This document shows, piece by piece, positions 1 to 6,043 of a DNA stretch of 6,688 nt (the stretch's first letter is position 1; every line of letters begins with the position of its first letter). Source of the DNA: CAZCQG01 sp964500775. GTDB taxonomy: Bacteria > Campylobacterota > Campylobacteria > Campylobacterales > CAZCQG01. Location of the stretch: positions 1 through 6,688 of the forward strand of contig CAZCQG010000072.1 of NCBI GenBank assembly GCA_964500775.1, in the 5' to 3' direction. Position numbers and translations under genes: made by a program. The notes below the pieces were generated by a model, which was not told the DNA's origin, did no database searches, and was given only the letters and a program-made list of their open reading frames with translations.

Positions 1-1
1 C

Positions 2-1477
2 GTCACGGGTCTTGCGTGGGATTGCGGAGCGGTGACGACAGGACCGGTGACCGTGCCGCTTGTGCTTGCGTTGGGTATCGGGATTACGAGAATGGTCAGT
101 AAAGATGACGGCGGATCGGCAGGTGGATTTGGTGTGGTGACTTTGGCATCGGCATTTCCGATTATCACCGTCCTCCTTTTAGGTACGCTTTATGTAAATA
201 GCGTCCCCGCTCCAATGACACAAGAGCAATTTTTCTCGGATTCTAATAGACAAAAAGCCCTTTTTCTATTTGAAGATAAAAACGAACTTGAGGGGTATCT
301 CCTCAAAAACGGCGACGAATCGGGACAAAAATCCTATTTCGGGACAGAAGAAGCGATGGGGCGCTATTTTCAAGAAGCCTCGGCAAACCCCGACTTTGCC
401 CAAAAAATATTCGGAGGCGAACAGGAATACCGCAAATGGTATCTCACCAAAGCCACCGCATTCCAAAAAGAGGCGATATACGGCTCAAAAGAGCTAGCAA
501 AAGAACAACTAAAACGCTTTGCCGCCGAACCCGTGAAAACCGTAAATGTCCTTGATTCGGTGACGACCAATTTCTTGATGTCGGCACAAGCAATCATCCC
601 TTTGAGCCTATTTCTTTTTCTCACCCTCGTGCTCGTATTGAGAGAAAAGCTCAAAAAAGCGGACGAAATCGCCTTGGGACTTGCTTTTGCAGTACTTGGG
701 ATGACCCTTTTTAACATAGGAATCGAATACGGTCTCTCCAAACTCGGCGCTCAGGTGGGAGAAAAAATCCCCTCCTCTTTTAAAACGATACGCCTTCCCG
801 AACAAAGCGTAGTTATAAAAGAGTTTGATCACGGTATCGTCCAAAAAGCGATGTCGCTTGACGGCTCGCAAAAAGAGTTCTTTTACGCAAACATCGATAA
901 TCAAATCGTCGCACTCGACTACGACAAGGGGGCTTTCAACGAAGAGAGCGACGAATACACCTACGTCCCCGTACAAAGACCGCTCTATAGCAGTGAAGGA
1001 GGGATAGTAGGGATAGGTATCGTCTTGATATTTGCATTCATCATGGGATACGGCGCTACGCTTGCCGAACCTGCCCTCAATGCTTTGGGGCTGACGGTAG
1101 AAGAGCTTACCGTCGGAGCATTTAAAAAAAGTACGCTCATTCAAACCGTCGCCGTGGGGGTAGGTTTTGGAATCGCTTTTGGGGTAGCAAAGATCATTTG
1201 GGACATTCCGCTAGTCTTTATGCTCGTGCCGCCGTATTTGGTATTGCTCGTCCTTACAAAACTCTCTACCGAAGATTTTGTAAACATAGGCTGGGATAGC
1301 GCCGGAGTGACTACGGGTCCTATCACCGTGCCGCTAGTGCTAGCGATGGGGCTAGGCATCAGCGCAAATGTGGGTGTGGTAGAGGGGTTTGGGATATTAG
1401 CGATGGCATCGGTGATGCCGATACTTGCAGTCATCACTATGGGGCTTATCAAACAACGCTCCGCAGTAAAAGCGTAG
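2..1477 (+). CDS. DUF1538 family membrane protein (putative permease), 5' end outside window
   Basis: Open from base 2, giving 491 visible residues; the true start is upstream. The family (DUF1538, PF07556) is an uncharacterised permease-like fold present as two repeats. The signature WD-x3-VTTGP-(V/I)-TVPLVLA occurs twice, with its Trp codon at 17-19 (end of repeat 1) and again at 1292-1294 (repeat 2). Each copy is followed by a glycine-rich segment and an FG-x6-AS-x2-PI stretch. Repeat 2 has helices near 581-640, 668-715, 1004-1060 (containing GYGATLAEPALNALG), 1136-1195, 1205-1255 and 1310-1460. Between the repeats lies a charged, mainly soluble segment (about 203-556), and a second polar segment (about 758-991) interrupts repeat 2. 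The downstream PII-like gene begins 9 nt after the stop, so the two are surely co-transcribed. I infer an inner-membrane transporter or channel gated by that regulator. The substrate is unknown. Family call is firm, function is not. Confidence 0.88.
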   Translation, partial: VTGLAWDCGAVTTGPVTVPLVLALGIGITRMVSKDDGGSAGGFGVVTLASAFPIITVLLLGTLYVNSVPAPMTQEQFFSDSNRQKALFLFEDKNELEGYLLKNGDESGQKSYFGTEEAMGRYFQEASANPDFAQKIFGGEQEYRKWYLTKATAFQKEAIYGSKELAKEQLKRFAAEPVKTVNVLDSVTTNFLMSAQAIIPLSLFLFLTLVLVLREKLKKADEIALGLAFAVLGMTLFNIGIEYGLSKLGAQVGEKIPSSFKTIRLPEQSVVIKEFDHGIVQKAMSLDGSQKEFFYANIDNQIVALDYDKGAFNEESDEYTYVPVQRPLYSSEGGIVGIGIVLIFAFIMGYGATLAEPALNALGLTVEELTVGAFKKSTLIQTVAVGVGFGIAFGVAKIIWDIPLVFMLVPPYLVLLVLTKLSTEDFVNIGWDSAGVTTGPITVPLVLAMGLGISANVGVVEGFGILAMASVMPILAVITMGLIKQRSAVKA

Positions 1478-1486
1478 GGGGATAGG

Positions 1487-2605
1487 ATGTTACAAAGAAT
1501 AAAATGTGCGAAAATCACCGTACAAGTACCCAAAAGAAACCATAATCTCGCGATAAAAACGCTAGAAGAGCTAGGAATCTTCAATTATTTTTCCCAAACA
1601 ATCCGTACCGCGGCACTCAAGGAGCGCGAAGCATTTTTATTTTTCCCCGCCAAAATGGAGATATTTGAAGAGAACGGCGACGTGTTGAAATTCTTTATCC
1701 CGACCGAAATAGCGAAAAATACTATAGAGGTCATAGCCGACAAGCTCCATTTCGGCAGAGGCGGTCAAGGCGGCGTGTATGCCGAAGAGATCGAAGTGCT
1801 TTACGATGACGCTTTCAACCTGCTCAACACATCCAATTCGATAAGCGTTCAAACTCCCGAGAATAACTATGTGATCGATGACCTATGGTCGATCAGCTGT
1901 ATCCTTCAGCGAGGCGAGGGTCAAGAGATAGTCGAAACGGTACTTGATCTAGGCGTAGGCGCTCCGAGCGTATATTTCGGTGAGGGGACCGGATTCCGCG
2001 ATAAAATCGGACTACTCCGCATCACCGTCCCCGCCGAAAAAGAGATAGTAAACGTCGCTGTAGGAAAAAGCGACCTCAATGAGACGATGACCACTCTTAT
2101 CAAAACAGGCAAACTAGAAGAGCCGGGGCGCGGTTTTATCTACTACTATCACCTCGGTATGGGGATCGTCAGCTCGCAGATAGTCTTTTCAAAACGGAGA
2201 CACGCCGCCTCTATGGAACAGGTAATATCCGCTATCGACAAGCTCAACGGCAACACAAAATGGCGTGCCACAACCGCAGCGGTAGAATCTGCGACCGACA
2301 TAAAAATGCTAAGCGATCTTATGTGCGTCAATATGTACTCCAACGAAGGAAAAGGGGACGAACTCGTAGCGGTAGCTATGCAAGCGGGATCGGGGGGTGC
2401 GACCATCAGCAAGGCGAAAATCAAAAATGAGACCGTATCCAACGAGACCAAGATTCTCCCCGCTCAAGAGATCTCTACAATGATCGTGGGAACGAAGAAT
2501 CTTGAAGAGATTTTAAAAGCGCTCATCGAAGACAAGGTGCATCTCGATGACTTCAAGGTCATCGAAATAAAACCCGTCCCTAAAGCGTGTACGTATTTGG
2601 GATAA
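1487..2605 (+). CDS. Triple PII/GlnB-like domain regulatory protein
   Basis: A 372-residue soluble protein with no membrane segment. I read three PII-like modules. Module 1 (about 6-108) starts KITVQVP, has an alpha helix HNLAIKTLEELG, and a B-loop-like glycine run GRGGQGG (90-96) followed by strand EEIEVL. Module 2 (about 132-224) has a GVGAPSVYFGEGTG turn (156-169) and TGKLEEPGRGFIYYY (207-221), close to the PII B-loop TGKIGDGKIFV with a short insertion. Module 3 (about 276-366) has GSGGATIS (301-308), a T-loop-like polar stretch, then NLEEILKALIEDKVHLDDFKVIEI. A linker (225-275) carries a basic RRHAASMEQ segment. A classical PII is about 112 residues and trimeric, so this length fits three fused copies. 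The start is the ATG at 1487, preceded by GGGGGATAGG. It probably binds a nucleotide or other effector and controls the DUF1538 permease; effector and partner contact are inferred. No classical uridylylation tyrosine loop is evident. Confidence 0.82.
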   Translation: MLQRIKCAKITVQVPKRNHNLAIKTLEELGIFNYFSQTIRTAALKEREAFLFFPAKMEIFEENGDVLKFFIPTEIAKNTIEVIADKLHFGRGGQGGVYAEEIEVLYDDAFNLLNTSNSISVQTPENNYVIDDLWSISCILQRGEGQEIVETVLDLGVGAPSVYFGEGTGFRDKIGLLRITVPAEKEIVNVAVGKSDLNETMTTLIKTGKLEEPGRGFIYYYHLGMGIVSSQIVFSKRRHAASMEQVISAIDKLNGNTKWRATTAAVESATDIKMLSDLMCVNMYSNEGKGDELVAVAMQAGSGGATISKAKIKNETVSNETKILPAQEISTMIVGTKNLEEILKALIEDKVHLDDFKVIEIKPVPKACTYLG

Positions 2606-2618
2606 TCCCTTTACGTAC
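2589..2618. terminator. Imperfect hairpin at convergent gene ends
   Basis: GTACGTA (2589-2595) pairs perfectly with TACGTAC (2612-2618). Inside, GGGA (2599-2602) pairs with TCCC (2606-2609) around a TAA loop, and a T-rich internal bulge separates the two stems. The hairpin covers the last codons and stop of the PII-like gene and ends 4 nt before the stop of the opposing gene. The position suits a bidirectional terminator, but neither flank has a strong U-tract, so a role in RNA end protection is as likely as intrinsic termination. Confidence 0.4.
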
Positions 2619-2622
2619 GGCT

Positions 2623-3276
2623 TTATGCCCTAAATTTTTCGAATAGTTCCCGCTTATCTTTTTGCAGTATATATTGGGTGGTCGCCAATCTAGTCTTGAA
2701 TTTGAAATAAAGCCTAAGTTGTAAAAATATTCCAAATATACCAAGTACCGCCATCGCCCATAAAACAATCTCTAGACTCTCGGTATAGTAATCAAAAACC
2801 ATCGCACTTATGCTTCCAAACACAATCGCCGCAGATATGATAAATGAGCGAAGCATAAGGTAGTCTTTGAGCTCTATCGTTTCATCCTGCATAAAATCGA
2901 CCGTGTGTATCCTTGCAATCTCGAACGTGATTCCTTGTAGGGTAAATATCACCAAAATGAGATATGTAAACACGATGACCGATTCACTAAATACGGAGTA
3001 GCTTGCAATCTGTATCGCATCAAGCAAAATTGCAAAAAGATAAATGTTATAGATTTTAATATTTTTGAACAATGGCTGAATAAAGCCATCGAGTGCGCCT
3101 ATCAGCATAAAAAAACTAATCATAAATACAGGAAGGAAAGTTCCCTCTAGTTTCGTTATAAAAGGAATCAACGTCCAATCGATATACGTCGTGATAAACA
3201 ATGTAGCGACCTGGATTCTTAAGAACTTGCTTTTTTTAGCTTCCGTAAACATGGTAGAGTAGTTGCTGAAAGGCAT
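2623..3276 (-). CDS. Hypothetical six-helix membrane protein
   Basis: A 217-residue protein I do not recognise. Hydrophobic segments are visible at about residues 23-41, 46-66, 77-95, 99-119, 141-161 and 169-189, giving six predicted helices. The N-terminus (TEAKKSKFLR) and C-terminus (QKDKRELFEKFRA) are lysine/arginine rich, which by the positive-inside rule puts both ends in the cytoplasm. A polar segment (about 125-138, DFMQDETIELKD) lies between helices 4 and 5. The size and layout resemble half of a 12-helix carrier, but no carrier motif is evident, so function is left open. The ATG at 3274-3276 lies about 24 nt downstream of the predicted transcription start; no good Shine-Dalgarno is visible there, and the Met at residue 9 has none either. 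G+C is visibly lower (about 35%) than in the operon to its left. It has its own promoter and converges on the PII gene. Confidence 0.72.
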   Translation of the reverse strand: MPFSNYSTMFTEAKKSKFLRIQVATLFITTYIDWTLIPFITKLEGTFLPVFMISFFMLIGALDGFIQPLFKNIKIYNIYLFAILLDAIQIASYSVFSESVIVFTYLILVIFTLQGITFEIARIHTVDFMQDETIELKDYLMLRSFIISAAIVFGSISAMVFDYYTESLEIVLWAMAVLGIFGIFLQLRLYFKFKTRLATTQYILQKDKRELFEKFRA

Positions 3277-3306
3277 AGTGTTGCTCGCAAAAAGTAAAAT
3301 GGCGGC

Positions 3307-3315
3307 ATTATAGCA
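3307..3315 (-). promoter_or_regulatory. Extended -10 promoter for the 217-residue membrane protein gene
   Basis: On the minus strand this reads TGC-TATAAT, a perfect TGn extended -10 box. There is no TTGACA-like -35 at the usual distance. The predicted transcription start is near 3300, giving a leader of about 24 nt before the ATG at 3276. This promoter sits in the 78-nt gap after the upstream minus-strand gene, so the two genes are probably separate transcription units, perhaps with read-through. Confidence 0.6.
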
Positions 3316-3354
3316 CCCCTTTCGATTTTTGCGGCAAAAAAGTGAAGTTATTTG

Positions 3355-4173
3355 TTACTTTATAACATTCGCTTCTTCAAAATCAAGTCTCATTTTATAG
3401 AGGGCAATAAATAATTTGTAAACTAAAAAGAGTGCAAAAAGAGGAAAAAGTATCGTCATCACGATAAACTGGGTCGCAAGTTCTACTACCGTACCGACCC
3501 ACCGCTTGACCTTGGATTCTATCGATTCGTACTGCTTGCTAAACCAATCCTGCCACTCACCCGTATCTTCTTGGTCTTTAAGTATATTTGAATAGTAGAT
3601 AGAAAAGTCCTCTGCTTCTTTGAGATTCTCGGTCGCTTTTGCATAATTTGCCGCAAAGAGCGTTTTGTCTATAGATTCCGAGCAAAAAGCTATGGCGGGC
3701 ATAGCGATGATAACGAGTGCATAGAGTAGATAGCTCTTTAAAAAAAAGAGTTTCCATTCCGAGGAGAAATATCTAAGGTGCAGGAATAAAATGGTGATGC
3801 CGCCCAATAGCACCAAGCCGTAAACAAACGCCGCCCCGCCGAATATCTCCGCCATATACCCTTGTATACGCAGGACGATACTCACCGCGAGCATTATCCA
3901 ACTAAACTGTTCGATAATATCATTGAGCGGGTCGAGAAACTCTCCGGGGGAGACGTTTATCCCCACGCCAAAAGGCTCAAAGCTGATCTCCGCATCCTGC
4001 ACGAAACTCACGGCAGCATTGATACCGCGGGCGATGACGAAGGATTCCAATGCTTTTTGCGAGGCTTCGTAATAGTAGTTTTTACTCATTTCGCTTTTTT
4101 GTCCATAGAGTGCTGCGAGGGCAAAAAGAAAAACAAGGGCGGAAAAAACCCACGTACGCTTCAATGAAAACAT
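3355..4173 (-). CDS. Hypothetical inner-membrane protein with extracytoplasmic segments
   Basis: A 272-residue protein without an assigned function. It begins with a signal-anchor-like segment (MFSLKR, then hydrophobic residues 7-24). Next comes a polar stretch (25-88) that includes a VSPGEFLDPLNDIIEQFSW motif (74-92). Helices follow at about 90-106, 112-134 and 143-164, then a long acidic, helical polar segment (165-224, rich in E, K and aromatic residues), and a final long hydrophobic segment (226-256) before a charged tail. From memory, similar five-helix proteins with a DPxNDxxExFSWxML-type motif occur as uncharacterised genes in other proteobacteria, but I cannot verify this here. The start codon at 4171-4173 has a good Shine-Dalgarno (AGGAAG, 6 nt upstream on the minus strand) and lies about 20 nt from a predicted transcription start. 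It is divergent from the SDR-DUF2867 gene. Confidence 0.75.
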   Translation of the reverse strand: MFSLKRTWVFSALVFLFALAALYGQKSEMSKNYYYEASQKALESFVIARGINAAVSFVQDAEISFEPFGVGINVSPGEFLDPLNDIIEQFSWIMLAVSIVLRIQGYMAEIFGGAAFVYGLVLLGGITILFLHLRYFSSEWKLFFLKSYLLYALVIIAMPAIAFCSESIDKTLFAANYAKATENLKEAEDFSIYYSNILKDQEDTGEWQDWFSKQYESIESKVKRWVGTVVELATQFIVMTILFPLFALFLVYKLFIALYKMRLDFEEANVIK

Positions 4174-4199
4174 CTTACTTCCTCGAAAATTTTTTCGTT

Positions 4200-4208
4200 A
4201 TTGTAGCA
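4200..4208 (-). promoter_or_regulatory. Extended -10 promoter for the 272-residue membrane protein gene
   Basis: On the minus strand this reads TGC-TACAAT, one mismatch from the consensus and with the TGn extension. No clear -35 is present. The predicted transcription start is near 4193, about 20 nt before the ATG. It lies in the 129-nt divergent region shared with the promoter of the SDR gene; otherwise that region holds only a tandem CATACG-CATACG (4224-4235) of no evident meaning. Confidence 0.5.
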
Positions 4209-4261
4209 TTTCTGCAGGTGCGCCATACGCATACGGCAACACAAATTTTAGAGATTTGTTC

Positions 4262-4267
4262 TATAAT
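4262..4267 (+). promoter_or_regulatory. -10 box of the SDR-DUF2867 gene
   Basis: A consensus TATAAT sits 35 nt upstream of the ATG at 4303. A TTG precedes it (4256-4258), though not at the exact TGn spacing. No -35 consensus is seen. The predicted start is near 4274, leaving a leader of about 29 nt that includes the Shine-Dalgarno AAGAGG (4289-4294), 8 nt before the start codon. Confidence 0.55.
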
Positions 4268-4302
4268 CAGAGCTAATACGAAACTCAAAAGAGGTATTAA
4301 CT

Positions 4303-5724
4303 ATGAAAGTACTACTCACGGGGAGCACGGGATATATCGGCAGGAGATTAAAGCAAAAACTACTGCAAGATTCTGACGTAAGCTTGCGACTTTTTGTCAG
4401 GAATAAAAAATCCCTCTCCAAAGAAACACTGCAAAATATAGAGGTATTTGAAGGCGATACGTTTGACTTAGTTGCCTTAGAAAAAGCACTAACAGGAACA
4501 GACGTAGCCTACTATCTCATCCACTCGCTACAAAGCACAGACTATAAAAACCTCGACAAAATCTCCGCCCAAAACTTCATAGATACGGCGGAAAAATGCG
4601 GAGTCAAAAGGGTTATCTATCTAGGAGGTTTAGGGGTTAAAGATGAAAACACGAGCAAGCATCTCCTAAGCCGAATCGAGACGGGCGAGGTGCTAAGCGC
4701 GAACAAAAAAGTGCAAACCATTTGGATAAGGGCGGGGGTAATAATCGGCTCGGGGAGCGCGAGTTTTGAGATCATTAGAAATTTGGTCGAAAAGCTCCCT
4801 ATTATGATAACCCCCAAATGGGTACGCACGAAAGCCCAGCCCATAGCAGTAAGCGATGTTTTGGAGTATCTACGAAAAAGTCTCTATCTCAACACGAAAG
4901 AAAACCTACAAATCGACATCGGTAGCGAGTGTTTGAGTTACAAAGATATGATGCTACAAACCGCCAGCGCTTTAGGACTCAAACGTCATCTCCTTCCCGT
5001 GCCCTTTATGAGCGTAAAAATCTCTTCACATTGGCTCAATCTCTTTACTCCTGTCCCTTTTACCGTAGCGCAAGCACTCATCGAGGGGTTGAAATCTGAA
5101 GTACTCATCCAAAACGACAACGCACGGAAATTTTTCCCCGAGGTAAAACCCATAGGCTATCTTGATGCGGTGCGACTAGCGGTAAAAGAGATAGAGGATA
5201 ATCAAGTCATCAGCAGATGGAGCGATAGAGGCGGGCAAGCATGGGAAGAAGACCACGAAAAAACATATAGCGATGCGATCTTCGTAGATAGAAAAGAGCT
5301 CTCCATAGAGGGGATAGAGAAAGAAAAAATATACAAATCATTCGTCACTATCGGCGGAGAAAATGGGTGGTTTGATTTTGATTTTCTTTGGGAATTGCGC
5401 GGGGTAATCGACAAGATTCTAGGGGGTGCGGGGCTCAATAGAGGGAGGAGGAGTCAATGCGATTTGAGAATCGGCGATTGTCTTGATTTTTGGAAAGTGG
5501 TGGACTTGCAAGAAAACGAGCGGTTGCTACTTTTTGCACAGATGAAACTTCCGGGGCTTGCGTGGCTAGAATTTAGAATCAAAGACGGCAAACTCATCCA
5601 ATCTGCCTACTTTTACCCAAGAGGGCTTTGGGGGAGAATCTATTGGTATGCTTTGATGCCGTTGCACTACTTCGTGTTTAACAATATGATAGTGTCTATC
5701 GTGGAGAGGGGGAGAAAATATTAG
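4303..5724 (+). CDS. NAD(P)-binding atypical SDR protein with C-terminal DUF2867 domain
   Basis: A 473-residue two-domain cytoplasmic protein. The N-terminal Rossmann domain (about 1-300) opens with KVLLTGSTGYIG, the glycine motif G7-x2-G10-x2-G13. It continues with the basic LRLFVRNKK after beta-2 (favouring NADP), YYLIHS (70-75), VKRVIYLGGLG (101-111) and a SRIETGEVL helix (123-131). This is the NmrA-like/extended branch of the SDR superfamily. The canonical YxxxK catalytic pair is not evident where expected, so a classical dehydrogenase reaction is uncertain. The C-terminal domain (about 330-470) matches DUF2867 (PF11066): ERLLLFAQMKLPGLAWLEF, then AYFYPRGLWGRIYWYALMPLHYFVF. This fusion is a recurrent, uncharacterised architecture, and the length is normal for it. 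The start is well supported by AAGAGG 8 nt upstream. It appears monocistronic: ccdAB downstream has its own promoter. The substrate is unknown. Confidence 0.9.
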   Translation: MKVLLTGSTGYIGRRLKQKLLQDSDVSLRLFVRNKKSLSKETLQNIEVFEGDTFDLVALEKALTGTDVAYYLIHSLQSTDYKNLDKISAQNFIDTAEKCGVKRVIYLGGLGVKDENTSKHLLSRIETGEVLSANKKVQTIWIRAGVIIGSGSASFEIIRNLVEKLPIMITPKWVRTKAQPIAVSDVLEYLRKSLYLNTKENLQIDIGSECLSYKDMMLQTASALGLKRHLLPVPFMSVKISSHWLNLFTPVPFTVAQALIEGLKSEVLIQNDNARKFFPEVKPIGYLDAVRLAVKEIEDNQVISRWSDRGGQAWEEDHEKTYSDAIFVDRKELSIEGIEKEKIYKSFVTIGGENGWFDFDFLWELRGVIDKILGGAGLNRGRRSQCDLRIGDCLDFWKVVDLQENERLLLFAQMKLPGLAWLEFRIKDGKLIQSAYFYPRGLWGRIYWYALMPLHYFVFNNMIVSIVERGRKY

Positions 5725-5757
5725 AGAGTTGCAAAAACGCCCCCCTTTGAAATATTG

Positions 5758-5766
5758 TGTTATAAT
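5758..5766 (+). promoter_or_regulatory. Extended -10 promoter of ccdAB
   Basis: TGT-TATAAT is a perfect TGn extended -10 element. No -35 stands at the usual spacing; TTGAAA at 5747-5752 is only 8 nt away. The predicted transcription start is near 5773, giving a leader of about 25 nt to the ccdA ATG at 5798. A palindrome overlaps the -10 box. Confidence 0.62.
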
Positions 5767-5775
5767 GCGCATTAT
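5762..5775. promoter_or_regulatory. Putative CcdA/CcdAB operator palindrome
   Basis: ATAATGCGCATTAT is a perfect 14-bp palindrome that covers most of the -10 box and the predicted transcription start. CcdA-type antitoxins have a ribbon-helix-helix N-terminus and autorepress with the toxin as corepressor at sites over their own promoter. This position suits such an operator. The assignment is by position and symmetry only. Confidence 0.5.
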
Positions 5776-5797
5776 TTATGTGAGCAAAGGATGTGTT

Positions 5798-6043
5798 ATG
5801 ACTATGTTTTATAACAAAGATGCCAAGAAAAAACCTACAAATGTAACCATCAATAGCGAACTCCTCCAAAAAGCCAAAAGCCACAATATCAATCTCTCTG
5901 CTTGCCTCGAAGCTACTTTGGAAAAAGAGCTCAAAAATATCGAGCAAGAGCTTTGGGAGCGGGAGAATCAAGAGGCGATTGATAGCTACAACGACAGGGT
6001 GGAGAAAAACGGGGTCTTTGGTGAGGGTTTGAGGGCTTTTTGA
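5798..6043 (+). CDS. ccdA: CcdA-family antitoxin of a type II toxin-antitoxin system
   Basis: An 81-residue protein; F-plasmid CcdA has 72. The N-terminal half (KPTNVTINSELLQKAKSHNI, then NLSACLEATLEKEL) is the ribbon-helix-helix DNA-binding and dimerisation part. The C-terminal half carries the family signature LWERENQEAIDSYNDRVEKN-GVF, the unstructured segment that wraps the toxin and is degraded by proteases. The ATG at 5798 is chosen because AAAGG (5786-5790) stands 7 nt upstream. An in-frame ATG at 5765 overlaps the -10 box and cannot be the start on this transcript. The stop TGA overlaps the ccdB ATG by one base, so the pair is translationally coupled. It should neutralise CcdB and repress the operon, probably through the palindrome at 5762-5775. 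Confidence 0.92.
   Translation: MTMFYNKDAKKKPTNVTINSELLQKAKSHNINLSACLEATLEKELKNIEQELWERENQEAIDSYNDRVEKNGVFGEGLRAF

Noticed and set aside
32..34. GTG as start codon of the DUF1538 gene
   Set aside because: The frame is open back to base 2 and the upstream residues (GLAWDCGA) belong to the conserved repeat motif, so this valine is internal and the gene starts before the window.
608..1144. 178-codon minus-strand open frame inside the DUF1538 gene
   Set aside because: It is the antisense of a strongly supported coding region, with Cys/Phe/Tyr-rich composition typical of shadow frames and no family signature.
1141..1584. 147-codon minus-strand open frame over the DUF1538/PII junction
   Set aside because: Antisense to two well-supported genes; Ser/Thr/Pro-rich shadow composition.
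4224..4235. Tandem CATACG-CATACG in the divergent promoter region
   Set aside because: Two copies of six bases in a short gap can arise by chance, and its position fits no clear operator arrangement.
3862..4376. Two plus-strand open frames overlapping the 272-residue membrane gene and the SDR start
   Set aside because: They lie antisense to a protein with clear signal-anchor and helix pattern and overlap the SDR gene in another frame; neither has recognisable content.
5708..5745. GGGGG/CCCCC stem as terminator of the SDR gene
   Set aside because: The loop would be about 27 nt, the left arm is in the coding region, and only three T residues follow before GAAAT.
5747..5752. TTGAAA as a -35 box for ccdAB
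   Set aside because: Only 8 nt separate it from TATAAT; a working spacer is about 16-18 nt.
5729..5797. Upstream in-frame starts for ccdA (ATG at 5729 or 5765)
   Set aside because: They precede or lie in the -10 box, so the transcript would not contain them; the extra residues match nothing in CcdA, while the ATG at 5798 has a Shine-Dalgarno.
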